Shown: in pieces, positions 48,230 to 56,490 of the stretch
Position numbering within the stretch: the stretch's first letter is position 1
Layout: each line of letters begins with the position of its first letter
From: Bacilli bacterium
Lineage (GTDB): Bacteria; Bacillota_I; Bacilli_A; RF39; UBA660
NCBI GenBank assembly: GCA_017934595.1
Contig: JAGBJG010000005.1
Location: forward strand, 59,080 to 123,079
Direction: 5' to 3'
Length of the DNA stretch: 64,000 bases
Position numbers and translations under genes: made by a program
The notes under the pieces: generated by a model
Told to the model about the DNA's origin: nothing
What the model saw: the letters and a program-made list of their open reading frames with translations, nothing else
The model's database searches: none

Positions 48230-48533
48230 TGTATTTAAAATTTTACTTTTTATATTATTGTTTGTTTTTTGTACTATATATGTATCTAATATGAAAGGAT
48301 ATTATTCTTATAGTAACTATAAGAAAAGTTTATTAACAGAAGAAGGTATAAGAAAATTTGAAGAAGATGTAGCTTCAGGTGTACCTATAGATATAGATGA
48401 TTATATAGAAGATGATATAGATTATTCTAATAAAATATCTAAAACTAGTTTATATATTTCTAATAAGATTGGCCATTTTATAAGGGGAGGTATAGTTGAA
48501 TTCTTTGATAGAATTACTAGTAATATTGAATAA
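48210..48533 (+). CDS. Small anchored protein downstream of spoIIP
   Basis: The 107-residue protein has an N-terminal membrane helix (SVFKILLFILLFVFCTIYVS) and an acidic outside part (DIDDYIEDDIDYSNK, IRGGIVEFFDRITSN). It occupies the position of yqxA in Bacillus, also a small membrane protein after spoIIP, and may be its distant counterpart; sequence alone does not prove this. ATG 48210 follows AAGGAGG by six bases and lies inside spoIIP. Confidence 0.6.
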   Translation: MEKKLTSVFKILLFILLFVFCTIYVSNMKGYYSYSNYKKSLLTEEGIRKFEEDVASGVPIDIDDYIEDDIDYSNKISKTSLYISNKIGHFIRGGIVEFFDRITSNIE

Positions 48534-48583
48534 TTATATAGACTTTTTAATTTAGATTTTATATAATTTTTATAGGTGATAGT

Positions 48584-49480
48584 ATGGATTTAATAATAGG
48601 AAGTCATGTAGGATATAATAAAGATAATGGGTTATTAGGTAGTGTTTTGGAAACTTTAAGTTATGGTGCTAATACATTTATGTTTTATACAGGTGCACCC
48701 CAAAATACAGCTAGATTACCTATTAATAAAGAAAAAACTTTAGAAGCTAAGAAGTTAATGGAAGAAAATGGTATTAATATATCTAATGTAATTGTTCATG
48801 CTCCATATATAATTAATTTAGCTAATAGAGCTAATTTAGATTTCTCTACTAATTTTTTAAAACAAGAAATTAGACGATGTGAAGAATTAGGTATTAAGAA
48901 AATGGTATTACATCCAGGAAGTCATGTAGGTGTGGGAATAGATGAAGGTATTAAAAATATAATTGATGGACTTAATATGACTTTAGAAAGTGACATGGAT
49001 ATAAAAGTATGTTTAGAAACTATGGCTGGTAAAGGTAGTGAATTAGGGACTAGTTTTGAACAAATAAAGAAAATTATTGATGGTGTTAAATTAAATGATA
49101 AGCTAATGGTATGTATGGATACATGTCATATGAATGATGCTGGATATGATATTTCTAATTTTGATAAAGTTTTAGATGAATTTGATAAAATAATAGGTAT
49201 CAATATGATAGGTTGTATTCATATTAATGATAGTAAAAACGTAAAAGAATCGCATAAAGATAGACATGAAAATATTGGCTTAGGCACAATCGGATATGAT
49301 AATTTAATTAATATTATATATAATGAAAGAATAAAAGATGTTCCTAAAATATTAGAAACACCTTATGTAGAAAATAGTGAAGGTAAAAAAGTATACCCAC
49401 CATATAAATATGAAATAGAAATGATTAGGAATAAAAAATTTAACACTAATTTATTAGAAGATATAAGAAATCATAAATAA
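48584..49480 (+). CDS. nfo: Endonuclease IV
   Basis: Nfo cuts DNA 5' of abasic sites. The 298-residue TIM-barrel protein shows the metal-binding motifs: IIGSHVGYN, FMFYTGAPQNTARLP, VIVHAPYIINLAN, MVLHPGSHVG, VCLETMAGKGSELG, VCMDTCHMNDAGYD, CIHINDSKNVKESHKDRHEN and ILETPYVEN. TATAAT (48562-48567) lies 7 nt before GGTGAT. The convergent neighbour on its right matches its B. subtilis context (yqfS-yqfT). Confidence 0.97.
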   Translation: MDLIIGSHVGYNKDNGLLGSVLETLSYGANTFMFYTGAPQNTARLPINKEKTLEAKKLMEENGINISNVIVHAPYIINLANRANLDFSTNFLKQEIRRCEELGIKKMVLHPGSHVGVGIDEGIKNIIDGLNMTLESDMDIKVCLETMAGKGSELGTSFEQIKKIIDGVKLNDKLMVCMDTCHMNDAGYDISNFDKVLDEFDKIIGINMIGCIHINDSKNVKESHKDRHENIGLGTIGYDNLINIIYNERIKDVPKILETPYVENSEGKKVYPPYKYEIEMIRNKKFNTNLLEDIRNHK

Positions 49481-49731
49481 TTCTTATATTTTTCTTTTGC
49501 TAAAATATATAATTCATATAATTTATTATAATTATCTGGAGTAAATCTGTTTTTAATATCGTTTAATATAGGAGTGGGGTCATTATATATAAAAGTATAC
49601 CAATCGTTTTTTAAATATTTATATAATATATTTAATTCATCATTATTTAAATAAATATCGTTTTTAGTAAGTAAAATGTTCAAACCATCTATACTTATAT
49701 TATTAATATAGTTTTTAATTATACTTATCAT
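49471..49731 (-). CDS. yqfT: YqfT-like protein (DUF2624)
   Basis: The 86-residue helical protein resembles DUF2624: IIKNYINNISIDGLNILLTK (family: xxVNxKixxlTadeLlxyak), YLNNDELNILYKYLKNDWYT and NRFTPDNYNKLYELYILAKE. Members lie next to nfo in Bacilli, as here, although on the opposite strand and overlapping nfo by 10 bp. The function is unknown. The start is ATG 49731 close behind AGAGGTG; the GTG at 49737 belongs to that site. Confidence 0.65.
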   Translation of the reverse strand: MISIIKNYINNISIDGLNILLTKNDIYLNNDELNILYKYLKNDWYTFIYNDPTPILNDIKNRFTPDNYNKLYELYILAKEKYKNYL

Positions 49732-49803
49732 AAGCACCTCTAACTAATAATATTATAATAATATAAAAAAATGTATAGAATTGTTATATTTGTTAAAAAA
49801 TAC

Positions 49804-49832
49804 TTGGAAATTTAAGAATAATTTGATATAAT
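49804..49832 (+). promoter_or_regulatory. Promoter of rpmG
   Basis: TTGGAA (49804-49809) and TATAAT (49827-49832, in TGATATAAT) are spaced 17 nt apart. Confidence 0.8.
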
Positions 49833-49863
49833 ACTTGCGTATATGCGAAAAGGAGGTGCCTTT

Positions 49864-50031
49864 ATGGCTAAAAAAGGTGAAGCAAGAGAAAGAATTACTT
49901 TAGTATGTAGTGAATGTAAAGAAGAAAATTATCGTACTGAAAAAAATAAAAAAAATACAACTGATCGTTTAGAATTAAAAAAATATTGTCCTAAATGTAA
50001 AAGATCAACAGATCATAAAGAAAAGAAGTAA
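49864..50031 (+). CDS. rpmG: 50S ribosomal protein L33
   Basis: The 55-residue protein has the L33 pattern [20 protein letters not shown] and [17 protein letters not shown] with two Cys pairs for zinc. The start is ATG 49864 after AAGGAGGTGCCTTT; a longer frame from 49843 has no ribosome site. Followed by efp. Confidence 0.96.
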   Translation: MAKKGEARERITLVCSECKEENYRTEKNKKNTTDRLELKKYCPKCKRSTDHKEKK

Positions 50032-50059
50032 GATTTAAAATCATAGAAAGGATGATATA

Positions 50060-50617
50060 ATGTTTAACGTAAATGATATTAAAGTTGGTATGACTTTTAT
50101 ATACGAAGGTAGTATTTATTCATGTTTAGAATTTTCACATGTTAAACCTGGTAAAGGCGCTGCATTCGTACAAGCAAAACTAAGAAACTTAAAAACTGGA
50201 TCTACAGTAGTAGTTAGATTCAATAGTGGTGTTAAGTTAGAAAAAGCTATGATTGAAAAGAAAGCTATGCAATTCTTATATGCTAGTGGAGATACATATA
50301 GCTTTATGGATATGGAAACTTATGAACAAATTGAACTTAACAAAGACCAAATTGGTGAAGAAGTTGATTATTTAAAAGAAGGTTTAGACGTAAATATAAG
50401 TTTTTATCAAGGTGAATTATTAGGATTAATCTTACCTGATAAAGTAGAACTTGAAGTTACACATACTGAACCAGCTGTTAAAGGTAATACAACTAACAAC
50501 GCTACTAAAGATGCTACATTAGAAACAGGACTTGTAGTAAGAGTTCCATTATTTGTAGAAGAAGGAGAAAAAGTTATCATCTCTACAAAAGATGGAGAAT
50601 ATGTTTCTAGAGCATAA
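50060..50617 (+). CDS. efp: Elongation factor P
   Basis: EF-P helps ribosomes through proline runs. The 185-residue protein has the three beta-barrel domains with FSHVKPGKGAAFVQAKLRNL, where Lys32 at the loop tip is the usual modification site, the EF-P signature region DVNISFYQGELLGLILPD, and VPLFVEEGEKVIISTKDGEY. AAAGGATGATATA precedes the ATG. No lysylation enzymes are nearby. Confidence 0.97.
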   Translation: MFNVNDIKVGMTFIYEGSIYSCLEFSHVKPGKGAAFVQAKLRNLKTGSTVVVRFNSGVKLEKAMIEKKAMQFLYASGDTYSFMDMETYEQIELNKDQIGEEVDYLKEGLDVNISFYQGELLGLILPDKVELEVTHTEPAVKGNTTNNATKDATLETGLVVRVPLFVEEGEKVIISTKDGEYVSRA

Positions 50618-50620
50618 GTG

Positions 50621-50649
50621 TTGACAAAATTAATAAAATAATATATAAT
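50621..50649 (+). promoter_or_regulatory. Promoter of the infC operon
   Basis: TTGACA (50621-50626) and TATAAT (50644-50649) are separated by 17 nt, a perfect consensus promoter, starting immediately after the efp stop. Confidence 0.88.
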
Positions 50650-50655
50650 TTGATA

Positions 50656-50795
50656 CGTATTTGAAAAAAGGAAAGAAGTGAAACCACTCACCCGATTGCA
50701 TATAGCTTTGGGTTAAATGCCTAATATGGTGTTTTTTGAGTGGGTGCTTTGGGCACCTTTTTTGATGTACTTATGAAAACATGGAGGTGTTTTGT
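50656..50795 (+). promoter_or_regulatory. infC leader with intrinsic attenuator (L20-leader-like)
   Basis: The ~140-nt leader ends in an intrinsic terminator: GGTGC (50743-50747) pairs with GCACC (50753-50757), followed by TTTTTT. An upstream CCACTCACCC can pair with GAGTGGGTG of the terminator arm, giving an alternative fold. This is the arrangement of the L20 leader, in which ribosomal protein L20 controls infC-rpmI-rplT. The exact L20-binding structure was not verified. Confidence 0.7.
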
Positions 50796-51317
50796 ATCGC
50801 AAATAAAGATATGTTCATTAATGAACAAATAAGAGCCAAAGAAGTTATGGTTATAGGACCAAACGGAGAACAATTAGGTGTTAAGGGTATTAATGATGCT
50901 TTAACATTAGCTAATTTTGCTGGATTTGATTTAGTACTTATGAATCCAAATGGTAATCCACCAGTATGTAAAATAATGGATTACAATAAATTTAAGTATG
51001 AAAATAAGAAAAGAGCAAAAGAAAACATCAAAAAACAAAAAGAAGCTAACTTAGAAATGAAAGAATATAGACTTTCTGTTAATATTGATGTTCATGATTT
51101 TAATACTAGAGTAGTAAACGCTAAGAAGTATTTAGAAAAAGGACATAAGATTAAGGCTTCAATTCGTTTTAAAGGTAGAGAAATGGCTCATACTGATCTA
51201 GGTGAGGATTGTTTAGTTAGATTTGCTAAAGCTTTAGAAGATGTAGCTACTATAGAACAAAAACCAAACTTAGAAGGACGCTTTATGACAATGATACTTA
51301 TGCCAATTAAAAAATAA
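50796..51317 (+). CDS. infC: Translation initiation factor IF-3, AUC start
   Basis: IF-3 keeps the small subunit free and checks the start codon. The 173-residue protein shows NKDMFINEQIRAKEVMVIGP, MNPNGNPPVCKIMDYNKFKY and the C-terminal KIKASIRFKGREMAHTDLGE. GGAGGTG (50783-50789) lies six bases before ATC at 50796, and NKDMFINEQIRAKEV follows at the family's usual distance from the start. The ATG at 50781 lies before the ribosome site, so I call ATC as start. IF-3 genes commonly use AUU/AUC/AUA for autoregulation. Confidence 0.93.
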   Translation: MANKDMFINEQIRAKEVMVIGPNGEQLGVKGINDALTLANFAGFDLVLMNPNGNPPVCKIMDYNKFKYENKKRAKENIKKQKEANLEMKEYRLSVNIDVHDFNTRVVNAKKYLEKGHKIKASIRFKGREMAHTDLGEDCLVRFAKALEDVATIEQKPNLEGRFMTMILMPIKK

Positions 51318-51328
51318 GGAGGATTATT

Positions 51329-51523
51329 ATGGCAAAATTAAAAAATAAGACACACAAAGGAACTGCAAAAGTTACAAAAGTAAGACCTGGTGGAACTGTT
51401 AAAATTGGTCATCCAGGAACAAGACACAATACTGGAAAGAAAAACGCTGCTTCAAACAGAGTTGGTAGAGCTGCTTCAACTATGAGTGCAGGCGACTACA
51501 AAAGATTAAAAGATGTATTATAG
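51329..51523 (+). CDS. rpmI: 50S ribosomal protein L35
   Basis: The 64-residue basic protein carries LKNKTHKGTAKVTKVRPGG at the start and GRAASTMSAGDYKRLKDVL at the end, typical of L35. AAGGAGGATTATT precedes the ATG, 11 bp after infC. The order infC-rpmI-rplT is universal in Firmicutes. Confidence 0.95.
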   Translation: MAKLKNKTHKGTAKVTKVRPGGTVKIGHPGTRHNTGKKNAASNRVGRAASTMSAGDYKRLKDVL

Positions 51524-51542
51524 GAATTAGGAAGGTGAGAAT

Positions 51543-52097
51543 ATGGCAAGAGTTAAAGGTGGAACAATTCATCGTGCTAGAAGAGCAAAAGTATTAAAAG
51601 AAGCAAAAGGATACTTTGGTAGTAAACATAGATTATATAGAACTGCTAAAGAACAAGTTATGCATTCAGGTAAATATGCATATAGAGATAGAAGACAAAA
51701 GAAAAGAGATTTCAGAAAATTATGGATTACAAGAATTAATGCTGCTTGTAGATTAAATGAAATTAGTTATTCTAAATTCATTGATGGTTTAAATAAAGCA
51801 AGTATTAATATTAACCGTAAAATGTTAGCTGAAATAGCTATTAATGATGAAAAAGCATTTGCTGAATTAGTTAAAACAGCTAAAAAAGCATTAGAAGGTA
51901 AATTAGAAGCTGCAAAAGAAGTAAAAGTTGCTAAAGCAGAAGTTAAAGCAGAAACTAAAGAAGTTAAAGCTCCAGCTAAAAAAGCTACAACTACAAAAAC
52001 AGCTGCTAAAACTACTACTAAAACTACAGCTGCTAAAAAGACTACTACAACTAAGACTACAACAGCTAAGAAAACTACAACTAAAAAAGCTGCTTAG
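51543..52097 (+). CDS. rplT: 50S ribosomal protein L20 with a long Lys/Ala/Thr-rich tail
   Basis: The first ~118 residues are standard L20: [81 protein letters not shown]20 usually ends there. This protein goes on for about 65 residues of repetitive Lys, Ala, Thr and Val ([21 protein letters not shown]), like histone H1-type tails. The reading frame is uninterrupted and the A/C-rich repeats fit coding use, so it is an extension, not a frameshift artefact. The tail may bind rRNA or DNA, which is inference. AAGGTGAGAAT precedes the ATG. Confidence 0.93.
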   Translation: MARVKGGTIHRARRAKVLKEAKGYFGSKHRLYRTAKEQVMHSGKYAYRDRRQKKRDFRKLWITRINAACRLNEISYSKFIDGLNKASININRKMLAEIAINDEKAFAELVKTAKKALEGKLEAAKEVKVAKAEVKAETKEVKAPAKKATTTKTAAKTTTKTTAAKKTTTTKTTTAKKTTTKKAA

Positions 52098-52112
52098 TAA
52101 TTATAAAAATAT

Positions 52113-52137
52113 GCATAGTAATAACTATGCTTTTTTT
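52113..52137 (+). terminator. Terminator of the infC operon
   Basis: GCATAGT (52113-52119), loop AATA, ACTATGC (52124-52130), then seven T residues. Confidence 0.92.
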
Positions 52138-52230
52138 GTCGTATTTAATAGATGTATTTTTCCTTAAATATCTTTATTTTTTCTATTATTTATGCTAAAA
52201 TGTATATGAATATAGCATAGGAGGAAATAT

Positions 52231-52641
52231 ATGGCAAGAAATATATTTAAAGATATTTTTAAGGATAATGATGAAGTACTAGATGAAAATAGTATAAGTG
52301 ATCAATTTTATGAGGTAAGTGCAGAAGAATCAACACCTAATGGTACTAGTAAAATGATTTTACTTGAACCACGCGCGTTTTCTGAAGCAACTCAAATAGC
52401 TGATTACTTAAAGAAAAGAAATACAGTTGTATTAAACTTAAAAAGAGTTACAAAAGAACAAGCTAAGAGAATTGCAGACTTTGTTTCAGGTACAATTTAT
52501 GCTATTGGTGGAAGTATGCAAAATATCGGTGGAGGAACATTCTTATGTGCTCCTAAAAACGTAAATGTTGAAGGAAAAATATCTGGAGATAAAGACGATA
52601 AAGAACCAAAAGAAAAAGATGATTTAAATATTGAATGGTAG
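52231..52641 (+). CDS. sepF: Cell division protein SepF
   Basis: SepF polymerises into rings and anchors FtsZ to the membrane at the septum. The 136-residue protein has a short N-terminal helix (ARNIFKDIFKD), an acidic linker and the SepF core SKMILLEPRAFSEATQIADY, NTVVLNLKRVTKEQAKRIAD, FVSGTIYAIGGSMQNIG and FLCAPKNVNVEG. GGAGGAAATAT precedes the ATG. The cluster sepF-divIVA-ileS is the dcw-flanking order of Bacilli, with ylmG and ylmH missing. Confidence 0.95.
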   Translation: MARNIFKDIFKDNDEVLDENSISDQFYEVSAEESTPNGTSKMILLEPRAFSEATQIADYLKKRNTVVLNLKRVTKEQAKRIADFVSGTIYAIGGSMQNIGGGTFLCAPKNVNVEGKISGDKDDKEPKEKDDLNIEW

Positions 52642-52693
52642 TATTGTAAAATAAAATAAATTGTGTTAGAATAGATGACACCAGAGGTGAGAT

Positions 52694-53143
52694 ATGGAAA
52701 AGTTTTCAAAGACACTTCATGGTTATAATCCAGAGGAAGTTAACCAATTTATCGATAATATCATAACTCAAACAGAAAGAGTTATAAATTTATCAAAAAA
52801 ACAAGATACTAAAATTAAAGAATTAGAATCCATTATATCTGATTTGAAAGATAAACTTTCAAGATATGAAGGTATGGATGAAACTTTAAGACACGCAATT
52901 ATGATGGCTCAAAAAACAAGTGAACAAATGAAACTTAATACTATTAAGGAAAGTGAGTTCATTTTAGAAGAAGCTAAACGTAATGCAGATAGGATTGTGA
53001 ATGATGCTTTAATTAAAGCTGATACGATTGAAAGAGAAGCTGAGATGCTAAGAAAAAATGCAGTTCTATTTAAAAGAAAACTTAAAGATCAATTACAACT
53101 TCAAATGGATATGATAGACGATATTGAGAAATTCGATTATTAA
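52694..53143 (+). CDS. divIVA: DivIVA family cell division/polarity protein
   Basis: DivIVA binds curved membrane at poles and septa. The 149-residue protein has the N-terminal membrane-binding domain (FSKTLHGYNPEEVNQFIDNI) and a long coiled coil with the family stretch AIMMAQKTSEQMKLNTIKES and AKRNADRIVNDALIKADTIE. The N-terminal motif GYNPEEVNxF corresponds to the usual GYdxxeVdxFl. AGAGGTGAGAT precedes the ATG. It lies between sepF and the ileS T-box. Confidence 0.92.
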   Translation: MEKFSKTLHGYNPEEVNQFIDNIITQTERVINLSKKQDTKIKELESIISDLKDKLSRYEGMDETLRHAIMMAQKTSEQMKLNTIKESEFILEEAKRNADRIVNDALIKADTIEREAEMLRKNAVLFKRKLKDQLQLQMDMIDDIEKFDY

Positions 53144-53149
53144 AAACAT

Positions 53150-53349
53150 ATGATGAAGACGATATATTATGGGATTTATAGAGAGTTAGTGCTTGGTGTA
53201 AACTAATATGAAAGTAATATATGAATCACTTCTGATGTTTTATGTGGATAAGATATAAACGGTCACGCGTTATAGTGTTAAGGTCTAGAAATAGATAAAT
53301 TAAGGTGGTACCACGGCTAGTTCGTCCTTTATGGATGACTAGTTTTTTT
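53150..53349 (+). promoter_or_regulatory. T-box leader, specifier AUC (isoleucine)
   Basis: The box AGGTGGTACCACGG lies at 53303-53316. It is followed by a terminator, CTAGT-CGTCC (53317-53327) with GGATGACTAG (53333-53342) and seven T residues. The specifier position aligned with the serine leader reads ATC (53225-53227), isoleucine. The variable base of TGGN is U, matching discriminator A73 of tRNA-Ile. It precedes ileS, as expected. Confidence 0.93.
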
Positions 53350-53370
53350 ATTATTTAAGGAGATGATATT

Positions 53371-56300
53371 ATGTTTAAGGAATTAGACAAAAGAGGAACA
53401 TATGAAGTAGAAAAAACAATATTAGAAAGTTGGAAAAAAGCAAATACATTTGAAAAAAGTATTGATAATAGAGAAGGATGCCCTGACTATGTATTTTATG
53501 ATGGACCAATTTATGCCAATGCTAAACCAGGTATTCACCATGTATTCGCGAAAACTATAAAAGATGCATTTACTAAATATAAAACAATGCAAGGATATAG
53601 AGTATTAAGAAAAATAGGATTAGATACACATGGACTACCTATTGAAGTTAACGTTGAAAAGAAATTAGGTTTTAAAAATAAATCTGATATTGAATCATTT
53701 GGTATTGAAAACTTCTGTAAGGAATGTAATAGTGAAACTGCAACTAATATCGATGAAGTTAAGAAAATTACTGATATGATGGGACAATTTATTGACTCTG
53801 ATCATCCTTATGTAACATGTGATAATGAATTCATTGAATCTGAATGGTGGATTTTAAAAGAAATGGATAAGAAAGGTTTAATTTATTATGGAAATAAAGT
53901 ATTACCTTACTGTCCTAGATGTGGAACTGAACTATCTTCTAATGAAGTTGCACAAGGATATCAACAAGATTCTGTTAATACAGTAATAGTTCCATTTAAA
54001 AAATCTGATGAAGATGTATATTTCTTAGTATGGACAACTACACCATGGACTTTAATCGCTAATGTGGCTATTTGTGTTAATCCAGAATTAACATATGTTA
54101 AAGTAGAAAGCCAAGGATATAAATTTATCTTAGCTGAATCATTAGCTACTAAAGTATTAGGTGAAGAATATACTGTATTAGAAACTTATAAAGGTTCTGA
54201 TTTAGTAGGTATTAAAGTAGATCAATTACTTCCATTTGTTAAAGTAGAAGGTAAAGCATTTGAAGTAATCGCTGATAACTATGTAACAGCTGAAGATGGT
54301 ACAGGAATAGTACATATCGCCCCTGCATATGGTGAAGATGATAATAGAGTATGCCGTGAAAATGGTATTGGATTTGTTAACCCAGTAGGTAAAGATGGAT
54401 GTTATACTGAAGGACCTTGGAAAGGTAGATTAGTAACTGATCCAGAACTTGAAATTGAAATAGTTAAATACTTAAAAGAAAATGATAAATTATTTAAAAA
54501 GATTAAATTAACACATGATTATCCACATTGTTGGAGATGTAAGAGTCCATTAATTTATTATGCTAAACCAGCATGGTATGTTAAGACTACAGCTTACAAA
54601 GATAAAATTATTGAAGCTAATAAAAAGATTAATTGGTATCCAGACTATATCGGTGAAAAGAGATTTGCTAATTGGCTTGAAAATATGGTTGATTGGGGAA
54701 TTTCAAGAAATAGATATTGGGGATGTCCAATGCCTATCTGGACTTGTGAATGTGGTGAAAAAGTTGTTATTGGTTCACTAGATGAGTTACAAGAGAAAGT
54801 TATTGAAGATGTCGATGTAAGAAAAATTGAACTTCATAGACCATATGTGGATGACTTACATATTAAATGTCCAAAATGTGGTAAAACTATGGATAGGGTA
54901 AAAGATGTTATGGACGTATGGTTTGATAGTGGTTCTATGCCATATGCTCAATTCCATTATCCATTTGAAAACAAAGAATTATTTGAATCACAATTCCCAG
55001 CTGATTTCATAGCTGAAGGTGTAGACCAAACTAGAGGATGGTTCTATGTATTATTAGTAATTTCAACTATTATATCTGGTGAATCATCATTCAAAAATGT
55101 CGTTGTTAATGATATGATGTTAGATGCTCACGGTAAAAAGATGAGTAAATCTACAGGTAATATTATTGATCCATCATCTATCATGGAGGAATATGGTGCT
55201 GATAATGTAAGATTCTATATGTTATATGCATCTCCAGTATGGACTCCATTAAAGTTTGATGTAGAAGCATTAAAAGAAGTATATTCTAAGTTTATTTCTA
55301 CACTTAAAAATACTTATTCATTCTTCCAAATGTATGCTAATGCTGATAATATCGATCCAAGAGATTATGATATTCCAGTTGAAAAAAGAAATATTATGGA
55401 TAAATGGTTACTTTCTAAATTAAATAGATTAGTTAAAGAAGTAACTGAATCATATGAAGCGTATGATTTAACTCCAGTAACAAGAAAAGTAGTTGATTTC
55501 TTAAATGATGATTTATCTAACTGGTATATCAGAGGAAACAGAAGAAGATTCTGGGAATCTGAATTAACAGAAGATAAAAAAGCAGTTTACTTAACTACTT
55601 ATGAAGTATTATTAACTTTAGCTAAATTAGTTGCGCCTATTACTCCATATATATCTGAAGAAATTTATAGATGCTTAACTGATAGTGAATCAGTACATTT
55701 AGCTGATTTCCCTAAATATGATGAAGCATTAATAAATGAAGAAGTTGAAAAACGTATGGATCTAGTAAGAGATATCTGTAGTTTAGGTAGAGATGCCAGA
55801 GAAGATGTTAAAATCAAGGTTAGACAACCAATCAGTGAAGTAATTGTTCCAGCTGCTGATAAAGATATTATTGGTGACTTAGAATCAGTTATTAAAGAAG
55901 AATTAAATGTTAAAAATATCACATATATCGATGATTTAACAGAATACATGGATTATGAAGTTAAACCAAACTTTAGAGAAGTAGGTAAGACATTAGGAAG
56001 TAAAATTAAAGATTTCCAAGCTGCGTTATCTAAACTTTCAACTTCTGAAATAGATAAAATTAAAAATGGTGGATTAACTATTAAAGTTGCTGATGAAGAT
56101 ATGGAAGTAACTAATGATATGGTACTTATTAATATTGTATCTAAAGAAGGTTATGCTTCTAGTACAAATGCGAATACTTGTATAATTTTAAATACAACAT
56201 TAACTGATGAATTAATTATGGAAGGTATCGCAAGAGAAATAGTAAGAAAAATTCAAAGCTTAAGAAAAGAAGCTGACTTAGTAATCACTGATAGAATTGA

Positions 56301-56463
56301 TGTTCTATATAACGGTGATGAAATGATTGATAAGACATTAGAATCATTCAACGATTATATTAAAAATGAAACATTAGCTTTATCATTTGAAAGAAAAGAT
56401 AATGTATCAGATAAATATGATATTAATGGTTTAGAAGCTGAATTTAAAATATCTAAACATTAA
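53371..56463 (+). CDS. ileS: Isoleucyl-tRNA synthetase, eukaryote-like type 2
   Basis: The 1030-residue enzyme charges tRNA-Ile. It shows the class I motifs PIYANAKPGIHHVFAKTIKD (HIGH-like GIHH) and AHGKKMSKSTGNIID (KMSKS), and the editing domain WTTTPWTLIANVAI. Length, GLDTHGLPIEVNVEKKLGFK, TCDNEFIESEWWILKEMDKK and the absence of the C-terminal zinc finger of the ~920-residue bacterial type point to the type 2 (eukaryote-like, mupirocin-insensitive) group. An AAGGAGATGATATT site precedes the ATG, 21 nt after the T-box terminator. It is probably regulated by tRNA-Ile charging. Confidence 0.95.
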   Translation: MFKELDKRGTYEVEKTILESWKKANTFEKSIDNREGCPDYVFYDGPIYANAKPGIHHVFAKTIKDAFTKYKTMQGYRVLRKIGLDTHGLPIEVNVEKKLGFKNKSDIESFGIENFCKECNSETATNIDEVKKITDMMGQFIDSDHPYVTCDNEFIESEWWILKEMDKKGLIYYGNKVLPYCPRCGTELSSNEVAQGYQQDSVNTVIVPFKKSDEDVYFLVWTTTPWTLIANVAICVNPELTYVKVESQGYKFILAESLATKVLGEEYTVLETYKGSDLVGIKVDQLLPFVKVEGKAFEVIADNYVTAEDGTGIVHIAPAYGEDDNRVCRENGIGFVNPVGKDGCYTEGPWKGRLVTDPELEIEIVKYLKENDKLFKKIKLTHDYPHCWRCKSPLIYYAKPAWYVKTTAYKDKIIEANKKINWYPDYIGEKRFANWLENMVDWGISRNRYWGCPMPIWTCECGEKVVIGSLDELQEKVIEDVDVRKIELHRPYVDDLHIKCPKCGKTMDRVKDVMDVWFDSGSMPYAQFHYPFENKELFESQFPADFIAEGVDQTRGWFYVLLVISTIISGESSFKNVVVNDMMLDAHGKKMSKSTGNIIDPSSIMEEYGADNVRFYMLYASPVWTPLKFDVEALKEVYSKFISTLKNTYSFFQMYANADNIDPRDYDIPVEKRNIMDKWLLSKLNRLVKEVTESYEAYDLTPVTRKVVDFLNDDLSNWYIRGNRRRFWESELTEDKKAVYLTTYEVLLTLAKLVAPITPYISEEIYRCLTDSESVHLADFPKYDEALINEEVEKRMDLVRDICSLGRDAREDVKIKVRQPISEVIVPAADKDIIGDLESVIKEELNVKNITYIDDLTEYMDYEVKPNFREVGKTLGSKIKDFQAALSKLSTSEIDKIKNGGLTIKVADEDMEVTNDMVLINIVSKEGYASSTNANTCIILNTTLTDELIMEGIAREIVRKIQSLRKEADLVITDRIDVLYNGDEMIDKTLESFNDYIKNETLALSFERKDNVSDKYDINGLEAEFKISKH

Positions 56464-56489
56464 AAAAAGAAGGAGCAATCCTTCTTTTT
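56463..56489. terminator. Bidirectional terminator after ileS
   Basis: AAAGAAGG (56466-56473) and CCTTCTTT (56480-56487), loop AGCAAT, with A and T runs on either side; it ends just before the convergent gene's stop. Confidence 0.9.
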
Positions 56490-56490
56490 G

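Noticed and set aside
51928..52167. Leu/Lys/Gln-rich plus-strand frame overlapping the end of rplT, considered as evidence of a frameshift
   Set aside because: It is the shifted reading of the A/C-rich repeats. The L20 frame itself runs cleanly to a stop followed by the operon terminator.
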